From contig CAVYXG010000005.1 of the NCBI GenBank assembly GCA_963772375.1, positions 186,001 through 250,000 of the forward strand: 64,000 bases of DNA, read 5' to 3'. The notes under the pieces are model-generated. The model was not told where the DNA came from and searched no databases. It saw nothing but the letters and a program-made list of their open reading frames with translations. This DNA is from DATBHM01 sp963772375 (GTDB taxonomy: Bacteria; Actinomycetota; UBA4738; JACQTL01). How positions within the stretch are numbered: position 1 is the first letter of the stretch; each line of letters starts with the position of its first letter. A program made the position numbers and the translations under genes. This document shows positions 18,632 through 26,232 of the stretch, in pieces.

Positions 18632-19230
18632 CGGTCCTCGTCGTCGACCACTATGACTCGTTCGTCTACAACCTCGTGCAGCTGGTGGAGGCCTTCGGCG
18701 TACCCACGGAGGTCGTGCGAAGCGACGCGGAGCCAGCGTCGGCGCTGGTCGAACGCGAACCGGACGGGGTGATCCTCTCGCCCGGGCCGGGCCGGCCAGA
18801 GGCCGCCGGGTGCTTCATCGGCCTGCTCCGGGCGCTCCCCGCCGCGACGCCGGTGCTCGGCGTGTGTCTCGGCCACCAGGCGCTGGGGACGGCGCTCGGC
18901 GCGGAGATCGAACGCGCGCCCGAGCCGGTGCACGGCAAGACCAGCGAGATCCGCCACGACGGGACCGGGCTGTTCGCCGGCGTCCCCGACCCGTTCGCGG
19001 CCGGGCGGTACCACTCGCTCGTGATCCCCTCGTCGGCCGTTCCGGCGGAGCTCGAGGTCATCGCCGCCACCGACGACGGGCTGGTCATGGGCGTCCGGCA
19101 CCGGACCCTGCCGCGGTTCGGAGTGCAGTTCCACCCGGAGTCGATCCTCACGCCCGAGGGGCCGCGGATCGTCGAGAACTTCCTGGCGCTGACCGGCTCG
19201 CTGCACGAGGGCGGAGCGGCCGCACCGTGA
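18628..19230 (+). CDS. trpG: Anthranilate / aminodeoxychorismate synthase glutaminase component
   Basis: Class I glutamine amidotransferase partner of TrpE, 200 residues. It has Cys80 in LGVCLGHQALG and His169/Glu171 in VQFHPESILTPEG. GTG 18628 overlaps the trpE stop. Such subunits often also serve PabB in folate synthesis, which would make it an amphibolic TrpG/PabA; the sequence alone cannot tell. The gene converges with the small gene at 19297-19623. Confidence 0.93.
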   Translation: MTVLVVDHYDSFVYNLVQLVEAFGVPTEVVRSDAEPASALVEREPDGVILSPGPGRPEAAGCFIGLLRALPAATPVLGVCLGHQALGTALGAEIERAPEPVHGKTSEIRHDGTGLFAGVPDPFAAGRYHSLVIPSSAVPAELEVIAATDDGLVMGVRHRTLPRFGVQFHPESILTPEGPRIVENFLALTGSLHEGGAAAP

Positions 19231-19296
19231 ACGTCGGGCGCATGCGGGAGCCCGACGCGGTTCCACCGGCGCAGCGTATGGACGGGTGGCCGCCGC

Positions 19297-19623
19297 TCAC
19301 GCGGCCTTGCGCTGCTTCCTGGCCGCCTCGGGGCGACCGACCTTCAGCTGGCTCCGATCGGTCGGCACCGGCTCCACCGGGGTTTCGTCATCGAACGACG
19401 GGTCGATGACCGCGGCCAGCTGCTCCTTCGTCACCAGGCCGAGCCGCTCCAGGATCCAGTCCACCAGGTGGAGCGGGACCCCGAACATCTGCGGCGCGAG
19501 CGTGATCGTCACCTCGACGCGGTTGATCACGACCTCGGGGGCCGTGTGCACCTTCGCCGGCCGGGTCTCCTTCGCGCGGCGCTTGCCCGGAAGCGCTCGA
19601 ACGGTTGCGCCTGACGCTGCCAT
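19297..19623 (-). CDS. Small basic protein of unknown function
   Basis: A 108-residue protein that I do not recognise. Its start is well supported: AAAAGGAGGACCGAG precedes the ATG, a near-perfect Shine-Dalgarno sequence. The N- and C-terminal tails are rich in Arg and Lys. The middle (about residues 35-70) could form a beta strand (VEVTITLA) followed by an amphipathic helix (LHLVDWILERLGL), then an acidic Pro-rich stretch. No signal peptide, membrane segment or cysteine is seen. It is divergent from the SpoIIE-type phosphatase gene and convergent with trpG, so it is not in an operon with either. Confidence 0.7.
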   Translation of the reverse strand: MAASGATVRALPGKRRAKETRPAKVHTAPEVVINRVEVTITLAPQMFGVPLHLVDWILERLGLVTKEQLAAVIDPSFDDETPVEPVPTDRSQLKVGRPEAARKQRKAA

Positions 19624-19937
19624 CTCGGTCCTCCTTTTGTCTCCTTCCCCCCGAACGTAGGCTCGCGCGTCGCCGTGCGCGGGGGTCGGAAGTCCCACCT
19701 CGGACGGGACGGGCCGGCCGGCGATTCCCCACGGCGGTTCGTCCCGGATGGCGTCCGGCAGCCCTGGACGGGGGCTCGGCAGCGGCGGGCTCTCTATTCC
19801 TCCCCGGGCCCGTGGCGTGGGCGGCAATCGCAGCGAGTTGCCGGATGCCGGCGGCGCGCGCAGGCTACGCATCGCGGGACACCTATGGACATCCACCGGT
19901 GCACACACGATCTGGTCGGCGCGCCCCCAGACCGGGG
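19624..19937. other. Divergent intergenic region
   Basis: About 310 bp between the small basic protein gene (minus) and the phosphatase gene (plus). Apart from the Shine-Dalgarno sequence at its left edge, I see no repeat, hairpin or convincing promoter box. The phosphatase frame stays open through most of it, so an upstream start for that gene cannot be excluded. Confidence 0.5.
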
Positions 19938-22076
19938 GTGAACGCCCGCCGGGTGGCCGGCCTGGCCGCGGCGATCGTGCTCCCCGCCGCCGCCACCGTC
20001 CTGTCCATCAACACGTCGGTCGGGCAGTACTCGTCGATCCCCTACTTCATGGCCGTGCTGGTCTCTGCGGCGCTGGGCCGGCTCCTGGCCGGCCTGGTGG
20101 CGACCGGGCTCTCGGTCCTGCTGCTCGACTACTACTTCGTCGGCCCATCCCGGGGATTCGGCGTGGGCGGCGAGGACGCCGTCGCGCTCGCGGCGTTCGC
20201 GGCCGTGGCCGTCGTGGTCTCGGAGGTCCTCGCACGCCGTGACATCGCCATCGAGCAGGCGCGCGCGGCCCGGCGACGCCTCGAGCTGGTGTCGAGCGCA
20301 TCCGAGCTGCTCGCGCTGTCGCTCGACTACCCGGCCACGTTCCCCAAGCTCGCCGAGCTCGTCGTCGGGGACTTCGCCGACATCTGCCTGATCGACGTGA
20401 TCGAGCCCGACGGCTCGATCGAGCGCGCGGCCGCTGCGCACCGCGACCGGGCGAAGCAGCCGCTGGTCGACCGCCTTCGGACGGACTATCCGCCCGACCC
20501 TGCCGGCGAGCACCCGGTCGCGCGCGTGAGCCGAACGGGGGTCCCGGAGTTCCGACCGGTCATGTCGAAGGAGTTCCTCCGGGCGACCACCCGTGACGAC
20601 GAGCACTTCCGCCTGACCCAGGAGCTGGGATTCCAGTCGTTCATGTGCGTCGCGCTGGAGGCGCGCGGTTCGATCCTCGGGTGCCTCACGTTCCTGTCGT
20701 GCGATCCCCGACGGCGGTACGGGACCGATGACCTCGACGTGGCCGAGGAGCTCGCTCGACGGGCCGCCGTCCGGCTCGACAACGCCCGGCTGTACACGGA
20801 GGAGCACCGCGCCCGAGCCGACGCCGAGGAGAGCCGCCAGCGGCTCGACGTGCTGGCCCGGGCGGGGCAGCAGCTCGCCCGGTCCCTCGACTACGAGGAC
20901 ACCCTCTCGTCGGTGCTCGCGCTGGCGGTGGAGTTCTACAGCGAGCACGCGATCCTCGTTCTGGGAAGCGATCCCTCGGCGATGACGGTGCGGGCGACCG
21001 CCCATCGCGACGCGGAGCTCGGCCGCCGGGTCGAGGAGGTCGTCCGCCAGTACGTCCCCGACCCGGAGAACCCGACCTCGCAGATCGCCGAGGCGGTGCG
21101 GACGGGCCGGCCGGTGCCCATCCGTCCGCTGACGGACCGCCAGATGCTGGATCTCGGCCTCCCCCCCGAGCTGGTCGAGGCGAGCCGCGAGGTCCAGGCC
21201 CGCTCCGGTGTGATCGTGCCGCTCCGGGGGCGCGAGGGCGTGGTCGGCGCGCTGTCGCTGACGAACTCGTCCGAGGGCGTGGCGATGGACCGGGACGACA
21301 TCGACTTCGCCGTGGAGTTCGCCGACCGCGTCGCGGTGGCCATCGAGAACGCGTCGCTGTACGAGGCGCAGCGCCGCGTCTCCCACGTGCTCCAGCAGGG
21401 CCTGCTGCCGAACACGCTCCCCGAGATCCCCGGGCACGAGGTCGCCGGACGGTACGTGGCCGCGGGGCTGGCCAACGAGGCCGGCGGCGACTTCTACGAC
21501 GTGCTCGCCGTCGGGCCCGACGCGACCCTGATCGCGGTCGGCGACGTGTGTGGGCGCGGCCCCGAGGCCGCGTCGGTCATGGGCAAGGCCCGGGCGACCT
21601 TGCGGGCGCTGGCCCGGCGGGTCGACTCGCCGGCCGATCTGCTCCGCGAGGTGAACGACATCCTCCTGGCCGAGCCCCTGGCGGGCCGGTTCGTCACCGC
21701 CGGGATCATCCTGCTGGAGCGCGGCGAGCGCCCGGTGGCCCGGATCGCGCTGGCCGGGCATCCCCGGCCGGTGCTGCTCTCGCCCGACGAGGGCGCCGTG
21801 CTGGTCGGGGAGCACGGGCCGCTGCTCGGGATCTTCGACGAGGTGGAGTACGACGAGACGGTGGTCCCCGTCGACCCCGGATCGGCGCTGGTGACGTTCA
21901 CCGACGGTATCGAGACCCGGGAGGTGCACGCGGAGGACCGCGCGCTCGACGTGCTGCGTTCGATCCCCGCGGGGACGGCCGCCGAGCTCGCCGACGCGGT
22001 GGCCGGGGCGGCGGCGGGACCCGACGGCGAGCAGGATGACGACGTGGCGGTGGTGGCGGTGAGGAGGTTGCGGTGA
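19938..22076 (+). CDS. Membrane-anchored GAF-domain SpoIIE/PPM-type serine phosphatase
   Basis: A 712-residue protein. Residues about 8-100 form hydrophobic segments resembling the four-helix KdpD-like DUF4118 anchor. Two GAF-like regions follow (about 115-290 and 300-470). The C-terminal PPM/SpoIIE phosphatase domain (about 490-712) has ANEAGGDFYDV, VGDVCGRGPEAA and TDGIETR, with the metal-binding aspartates present. Such enzymes dephosphorylate STAS-domain anti-anti-sigma factors. The next gene encodes exactly such a STAS domain and overlaps by GTGA, so the pair should act together. The GTG start at 19938 is chosen because it opens the hydrophobic anchor; the frame is open further upstream. 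Confidence 0.87.
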   Translation: MNARRVAGLAAAIVLPAAATVLSINTSVGQYSSIPYFMAVLVSAALGRLLAGLVATGLSVLLLDYYFVGPSRGFGVGGEDAVALAAFAAVAVVVSEVLARRDIAIEQARAARRRLELVSSASELLALSLDYPATFPKLAELVVGDFADICLIDVIEPDGSIERAAAAHRDRAKQPLVDRLRTDYPPDPAGEHPVARVSRTGVPEFRPVMSKEFLRATTRDDEHFRLTQELGFQSFMCVALEARGSILGCLTFLSCDPRRRYGTDDLDVAEELARRAAVRLDNARLYTEEHRARADAEESRQRLDVLARAGQQLARSLDYEDTLSSVLALAVEFYSEHAILVLGSDPSAMTVRATAHRDAELGRRVEEVVRQYVPDPENPTSQIAEAVRTGRPVPIRPLTDRQMLDLGLPPELVEASREVQARSGVIVPLRGREGVVGALSLTNSSEGVAMDRDDIDFAVEFADRVAVAIENASLYEAQRRVSHVLQQGLLPNTLPEIPGHEVAGRYVAAGLANEAGGDFYDVLAVGPDATLIAVGDVCGRGPEAASVMGKARATLRALARRVDSPADLLREVNDILLAEPLAGRFVTAGIILLERGERPVARIALAGHPRPVLLSPDEGAVLVGEHGPLLGIFDEVEYDETVVPVDPGSALVTFTDGIETREVHAEDRALDVLRSIPAGTAAELADAVAGAAAGPDGEQDDDVAVVAVRRLR

Positions 22077-22813
22077 CGTTCAGGGCGGCCGTCGAACACG
22101 CCGAGGGCGCGCGCGTTCTCAAGCTGGCCGGCGACCTGGACATGGCGGCGGTCCCGGCAGCCGAGGCGCGGCTGCGCGAGGCGCTGGGGGGATGGACCGG
22201 GCCGCTGGTCGTGGACCTGTCGTCGCTGTCGTTCCTCGACTCGAGCGGCATCCGGCTGCTGCTCCAGGCAGGGGCGGCGGCGCGTGAACGGGGCGTGGAG
22301 CTGTCGGTGACCCGGCCGCCGGCGGGCGTGTGGCGGATGCTCGAGCGGTTCCGGCTCGACACGCGGCTGCCGTTCACGGGGCCGGTTGCGGACGAGGGCC
22401 GGCCGGCCGCTGCGGGCGAGCCCGCGACCGAGGTCCGCGCCGAGCTCGCCGGAGACCTGCAGGCGCCCGGGCTCGCGCGGGCGGCAGCGGCCCGCACGAT
22501 GGGCGATCTGCCGGAGCCCGTTCGCGATGCCGCCCTGCTCCTGATCAGCGAGGTGGTGACGAACGCCGTCCGCCACGGCTGCTCGGGGCCGGACGACCGG
22601 GTGCGGCTCGTCGTCGGGCGGCGCGCCGTCGCGCTCCGGGTGGAGGTCGAGGACCCGGGCCGCGGGGTGCCCGACCCGGCGGACGGAGAGGACGATCCGC
22701 TCCGCGAATCGGGGTGGGGCCTGGTCATGGTCGATCGGCTGGCCTCCCGGTGGGGAACCGACCACCACCCCTCGCGGGTGTGGTTCGAGCTCGACCTCTC
22801 CGATCCGGCCTGA
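22073..22813 (+). CDS. STAS domain fused to a HATPase (anti-sigma antagonist plus anti-sigma kinase)
   Basis: A 246-residue protein joining two usually separate partner-switch components. Residues 1-105 are a STAS domain with the phosphorylatable serine in FLDSSGIRLLL (56-59). Residues about 125-246 are an RsbW/SpoIIAB-like HATPase, with N-box Glu160/Asn164 in ISEVVTNAVRHG, Asp194 in EDPGRGVPD and GWGLVMVDRL (214-223). Thus kinase and substrate may lie in one chain. Its GTG start overlaps the phosphatase stop, which gives opposite activities in one operon. No sigma factor gene is adjacent. It converges with thrC. Confidence 0.88.
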   Translation: MTFRAAVEHAEGARVLKLAGDLDMAAVPAAEARLREALGGWTGPLVVDLSSLSFLDSSGIRLLLQAGAAARERGVELSVTRPPAGVWRMLERFRLDTRLPFTGPVADEGRPAAAGEPATEVRAELAGDLQAPGLARAAAARTMGDLPEPVRDAALLLISEVVTNAVRHGCSGPDDRVRLVVGRRAVALRVEVEDPGRGVPDPADGEDDPLRESGWGLVMVDRLASRWGTDHHPSRVWFELDLSDPA

Positions 22814-22816
22814 GCG

Positions 22817-24049
22817 CTACGCCGGAACCGCCTCCAGCAGCGCCTCCAGCTTGGGCCCGATCGTGGCCTCGAGGCCGAAGGCCGCGCCGAAGCCGTCCAG
22901 CGTCTTCAAGCCCATGCCGGTGACGTAGGCGACGACGGTCTCGTCGGGCCGGACCACGCCCCGCGCGGCGAGCCGTCCGAGGGTCGCGATCGTCACGCCG
23001 CCCGCCGTCTCGGCGAAGATGCCCTCGGTGCGGGCCAGCAGGCCGACCGCCTCGACGATCTCCTGGTCGGTCACGGCCTGGAGCGCGCCGTCCGTTTCGC
23101 GGACCTCGCGCAGGGCGAAGTGGCCGTCGGCCGGCGCGCCGATCGCGAGCGACCGCGCGATCGTGTCCGGATACCGGACGGGCGTGATCTCGTCGGCTCC
23201 CTCCAGGTAGGCGGTCGCGACCGGCGAGCACCCCTGTGCCTGGGCCCCGGACACTCGCGTCCCAGCCTGGTCGATCAGGCCGACCCGCTGCAGCTGCCGG
23301 AACCCCTCGGCCACCTTCGTGAGCAGCGCGCCGGAGGCCACGGGGACGACCACGTGGTCGGGCGCGCGCCACCCGAGCTGTTCGGCGGTCTCGAGGGCGA
23401 TCGTCTTCGAGCCCTCCGCGTAGTACGGCCGGAGACCGACGTTGACGAACGCCCACCCGTCGAGCTCCTCGTCGGCCTCGGAGCAGAGGCGCTGGACGTC
23501 GTCGTACGTGCCGTCGACCTCGACCAGCGTGGCTCCGTACACGGCCGAGGCGGCGAGCTTGGCCGGCTCGAGGCCCTGCGGCACCAGCGTGACCGCCCGG
23601 AGGCCGGCCGCCGCGGCGTGCGCGGCGACGGCGTTCGCCAGGTTGCCGGTGGAGGCGCAGCCGACGGTTCCGTAGCCGAACTCCACCGCCTTCGTCAGCG
23701 CGACGGAGACCACGCGGTCCTTGAACGAGTGGGTGGGGTTCCTGGTCTCGTCCTTGAGGTAGAGCCGCGGGAGGCCGAGCTCGGCGCCCAGCCGTCCGGC
23801 GTGCCGGAGCGGCGTCCACCCGTCACCGAGGTCCACGTCGGGGTTGCGCGCCGCGGGCAGGAACGGCTCGTACCGCCACAGCGACCGCGGTCCCGCTTCG
23901 ATGGACTCCCGGGTGACCTCGTGGGCCAGACGTTCCTCGTCGTAGTGCGGTTCGATCGGTCCGAAGCACTCGTCGCAGACCGATCGGACCTCCGCCGGGT
24001 ACCGGGCGTCACAGACCCGGCACCGCAGCCCTTCCAGGTAACGCGACAT
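22817..24049 (-). CDS. thrC: Threonine synthase
   Basis: PLP enzyme converting O-phosphohomoserine to threonine, 410 residues. An N-terminal zinc ribbon (Cys10, 13, 25, 28) is followed by the catalytic domain with Lys110 in NPTHSFKDR, a Gly-rich phosphate loop in CASTGNLANA, and GALLTKVAEGF. Start ATG 24049 is fixed by GAGGAGG at 5-nt spacing. That site can pair with CCTCCTC just upstream. The gene is preceded by a SAM-I riboswitch, placing it under methionine/SAM status: O-phosphohomoserine is the branch point between threonine and, in some organisms, methionine. A related PLP lyase with another substrate is less likely given the Zn-ribbon architecture. Confidence 0.88.
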   Translation of the reverse strand: MSRYLEGLRCRVCDARYPAEVRSVCDECFGPIEPHYDEERLAHEVTRESIEAGPRSLWRYEPFLPAARNPDVDLGDGWTPLRHAGRLGAELGLPRLYLKDETRNPTHSFKDRVVSVALTKAVEFGYGTVGCASTGNLANAVAAHAAAAGLRAVTLVPQGLEPAKLAASAVYGATLVEVDGTYDDVQRLCSEADEELDGWAFVNVGLRPYYAEGSKTIALETAEQLGWRAPDHVVVPVASGALLTKVAEGFRQLQRVGLIDQAGTRVSGAQAQGCSPVATAYLEGADEITPVRYPDTIARSLAIGAPADGHFALREVRETDGALQAVTDQEIVEAVGLLARTEGIFAETAGGVTIATLGRLAARGVVRPDETVVAYVTGMGLKTLDGFGAAFGLEATIGPKLEALLEAVPA

Positions 24050-24054
24050 GGCGT

Positions 24055-24078
24055 CCTCCTCATTCGAGCCCGAGGAGG
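24055..24078 (-). promoter_or_regulatory. Possible Shine-Dalgarno sequestering hairpin of thrC
   Basis: In the mRNA CCTCCTC (24078-24072) and GAGGAGG (24061-24055) can form a perfect 7-bp stem with a 10-nt loop. The second arm is the thrC Shine-Dalgarno sequence. This would let the upstream SAM riboswitch act on translation. A second GC-rich hairpin, CCGGGTG-GAC-CACCCGG, lies between it and the aptamer. Confidence 0.6.
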
Positions 24079-24147
24079 GCAGTCCGTGGAAACGACCGAG
24101 GCCCGCCCGGGTGGTCCACCCGGCGAGCCTCCGAAGTCCAGAACTCC

Positions 24148-24252
24148 CCTCATCTCTCCGGCGGTTCGTTCCCACCGGCAGGAATTGGCACCCCGCCCTA
24201 CCGGGGTTGCCGAGGCTTCACAGGGCCTGTCCCTCCACCTCTCTGGATGAGG
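24148..24252 (-). ncRNA. SAM-I (S-box) riboswitch upstream of thrC
   Basis: Read on the minus strand, the aptamer begins with the P1 arm CCTCATC and closes with GATGAGG. Between them are the conserved AGAGAGGTGGAGGGA, GGCCCTGTGAAGCCTCGGCA and GGTGCCAATTCC blocks in the S-box order. This matches the SAM-I consensus nearly base for base, so the family call is secure. Its gene is unusual: the ORF downstream is thrC rather than a typical methionine gene. SAM binding normally turns the downstream gene off. The expression platform (24055-24147) offers both a GC-rich hairpin and a stem over the ribosome site. Confidence 0.95.
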
Positions 24253-24306
24253 CTCCGCCCTCCGGGATACAGGAGCCGGAGGACGTTCGTATTCGGTTGT
24301 CCGCCG

Positions 24307-24335
24307 ATGGTAGCCGCCCCGGACCGGATCGAGCA
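24307..24335 (-). promoter_or_regulatory. Tentative promoter for the riboswitch-thrC transcript
   Basis: On the minus strand TTGCTC and TACCAT (24312-24307) are about 18 bp apart, roughly 55 nt before the riboswitch P1 stem. Both boxes match the sigma70 consensus only partly. It fits a separate transcript for thrC downstream of the greA-like gene. Confidence 0.35.
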
Positions 24336-24365
24336 ACCGGCGAGCCCGGATCCGGGGCTGGCGGG

Positions 24366-24923
24366 TCAGGATCGGTTCGGCACGATCTCGGCGACCAGCC
24401 TCCATGCGGCCCCGGCCCGCGACCACCGGACCAGCCGGCACCGGTACGGCTCGCCCGGCGCATGCACGACCACCTCCTCACCGGGAGCCCGGCCGAGCAC
24501 GGCCCCGCCGAGCGGCGATTCGGCGGAGATCCGGCGGGCGTCGAGCGGCGCCTCCACCGGGTGGACGACCATCAGACGTTCCACCTCGCCGTCCGGCGAA
24601 CGCAGCTCCACCTGATCACCCAGCTGCAGCCGGCGGACCTCCGCGCGACGATCGGGCGGCGCGACCACCTCCGACGTGGCCAGGATGCGGGAGAGACGCC
24701 GGAGCTCTCCCTCGGCCCGCGAGAACTCGAGCGCCTCGCGGCCCTCGCCCTCCGACTCCCGCATGGCGCCGACGATCTCGGGCAGGGTCTCCTCCCGGAG
24801 TCGCCGGACCCGGGCCTCGATCATCCGCCGTCCCTCGCGGGTGAGGACCGGGACTTCGGCGCCTCCGATCGCACCCTGTTTCGAGGTGATGGTCCCGTTC
24901 CGTACGCGCACGACCACGTTCAT
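24366..24923 (-). CDS. GreA/GreB-family transcription elongation factor homologue
   Basis: A 185-residue protein with the two-part Gre layout: an N-terminal coiled coil (about residues 28-100, from LTREGRRMIEARVRRL) and a C-terminal FKBP-like domain (about 105-185, with RISAESPLGGAVLGRAPGEE). Gre factors bind the RNA polymerase secondary channel and stimulate transcript cleavage. A preceding stretch of about 25 residues is longer than usual. The acidic pair expected at the coiled-coil tip is represented by acidic residues near ESEGEGREALEF, but I cannot be sure it is a working cleavage factor rather than a Gre-fold regulator. The ATG overlaps the preceding stop as ATGA. Confidence 0.75.
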   Translation of the reverse strand: MNVVVRVRNGTITSKQGAIGGAEVPVLTREGRRMIEARVRRLREETLPEIVGAMRESEGEGREALEFSRAEGELRRLSRILATSEVVAPPDRRAEVRRLQLGDQVELRSPDGEVERLMVVHPVEAPLDARRISAESPLGGAVLGRAPGEEVVVHAPGEPYRCRLVRWSRAGAAWRLVAEIVPNRS

Positions 24924-25192
24924 CGTCCTCCTTCGCGTTCCGCCGCCGGCTTTCGGCGCCGGATCCGGTCAGCCGTTCGTCTCGCCCGGTCCCTCGTCTT
25001 CTCGAGCGCCCGCCGGGCCCACGCGTACTCGGTCGCGAGCACCACGAGCCCGAGGACGATCACCACCAGTCCCGGCCCCGGCGTGACGATCATCACGGCG
25101 CCCGCCAGGAGCAGCGCCCCTCCCACCACCGTCACGGCGATCCGCCGTGCGCTCCTTCCGATCCACTTCAGCACCGCCGTCACCTGTCGCAT
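24920..25192 (-). CDS. PGPGW-motif small membrane protein
   Basis: A 90-residue protein with one or two hydrophobic segments (about residues 15-55) around the motif TPGPGLVVIVLG, as in actinobacterial PGPGW-type transmembrane proteins of unknown function. The C-terminus is strongly basic. AAGGAGG at good spacing precedes the ATG at 25192, so this start is real. The gene lies almost wholly within the 3' end of the TerC-family frame in another reading frame. The stop overlaps the Gre-like gene as ATGA. Confidence 0.82.
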   Translation of the reverse strand: MRQVTAVLKWIGRSARRIAVTVVGGALLLAGAVMIVTPGPGLVVIVLGLVVLATEYAWARRALEKTRDRARRTADRIRRRKPAAEREGGR

Positions 25193-26117
25193 CGGTTCCT
25201 CCTTGGTCGATCGGGGCCGGGCGCGTTCGCAGGGAGACCGCGACGGCGACGCCGAGGATCGCCGCGATGGCCACCAGCGAGGCCCACACCGGGACCGCGT
25301 AGAGGTCGGCCACCAGCATCTTGGCGCCGACCAGCGCCAGCACCGCGGCGAGGCCCACCTTCAGGTGCACGAAGCGGTCCATCACACCCGCCAGCAGGAA
25401 GTACATGGCCCGGAGCCCCAGCACCGCGAACGCGTTCGACGTGAACACGAGGAACGCATCGCTCGTCACCGCGAAGATCGCCGGGATGGAGTCGACGGCG
25501 AACGCCACGTCGACGAATGCCATCGCGAGCAGGACCACCAGCATCGGGGTGGCCAGCAACCGCCCCCGTTCCCGGACGACGAGCCGCCCGCCACGGTACC
25601 CGTCGGTCGACGGCAGCATCCGGCGGAGGCCTCGCAGGATCGAGTTCTGCTCGATGTCGGGGTGCTGGGACCGGGCCCGGAACATCCGCCAGGAGGTGAG
25701 CACGAGGAACGCCCCGAACACGTACTCCATGAAGTGAAACGACTCGAGCACGGCCGCCCCGGCCACGATGAACACCCCCCGCAGCACCAGCGCCGCGAGG
25801 ACGGCGAAGAACAGCACCCGGCCCTGCGCGGTGGCCGGCACGGCGAAGTACGCGAGGATGAGCGCGAAGATGAAGACGTTGTCGATCGACAGGCTGCGTT
25901 CGATCAGGTAGCCGGCCAGGTAGCCGCCGGCGTGCTGCCCGTCCTCCAGGGCCCACACCACGAGAGCGAACCCCAGCCCGACCGCCAGCCACACGGCACT
26001 CCAGATGCCGGCCTCCTTGAGCGAGACCTCGTGCTTGCCGCCGCTGAACACGACCAGGTCGACGACGAGCAGCGCCAGCACCGCCGCACCGACGACCGAC
26101 CACACGAGCACGTCCAC
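24969..26117 (-). CDS. TerC-family integral membrane protein
   Basis: A multi-helix membrane protein of the TerC family (linked to tellurite resistance and to metal export during protein secretion). Acidic residues lie within helices, as in RSLSIDNVFIFALIL and AFVDVAFAVDSIPAIFAVT, which are the family signature and probable metal site. The chosen GTG (26117) has GAGGAG upstream; a GTG at 26153 adds 12 residues. The conserved part ends after about residue 310. The frame then continues for some 70 Arg/Gly/Asp-rich residues across the PGPGW gene, giving a 224-bp out-of-frame overlap. That tail looks like non-selected sequence, so a frameshift that removed the original stop is plausible. Confidence 0.85.
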   Translation of the reverse strand: MDVLVWSVVGAAVLALLVVDLVVFSGGKHEVSLKEAGIWSAVWLAVGLGFALVVWALEDGQHAGGYLAGYLIERSLSIDNVFIFALILAYFAVPATAQGRVLFFAVLAALVLRGVFIVAGAAVLESFHFMEYVFGAFLVLTSWRMFRARSQHPDIEQNSILRGLRRMLPSTDGYRGGRLVVRERGRLLATPMLVVLLAMAFVDVAFAVDSIPAIFAVTSDAFLVFTSNAFAVLGLRAMYFLLAGVMDRFVHLKVGLAAVLALVGAKMLVADLYAVPVWASLVAIAAILGVAVAVSLRTRPAPIDQGGTDATGDGGAEVDRKERTADRRDGGGRGAAPGGRRDDRHAGAGTGGDRPRARGARDRVRVGPAGAREDEGPGETNG

Positions 26118-26232
26118 GACCTCGTCGCTCCTCGTTCCGGGATCCGCTTCCACTGTCCACCGGCGTGCTCGTGGTGACGACGACGGGACCCGGACGAGTT
26201 GGGGGGCGGGCGGTTTCCGAGGTTCGGAACGC

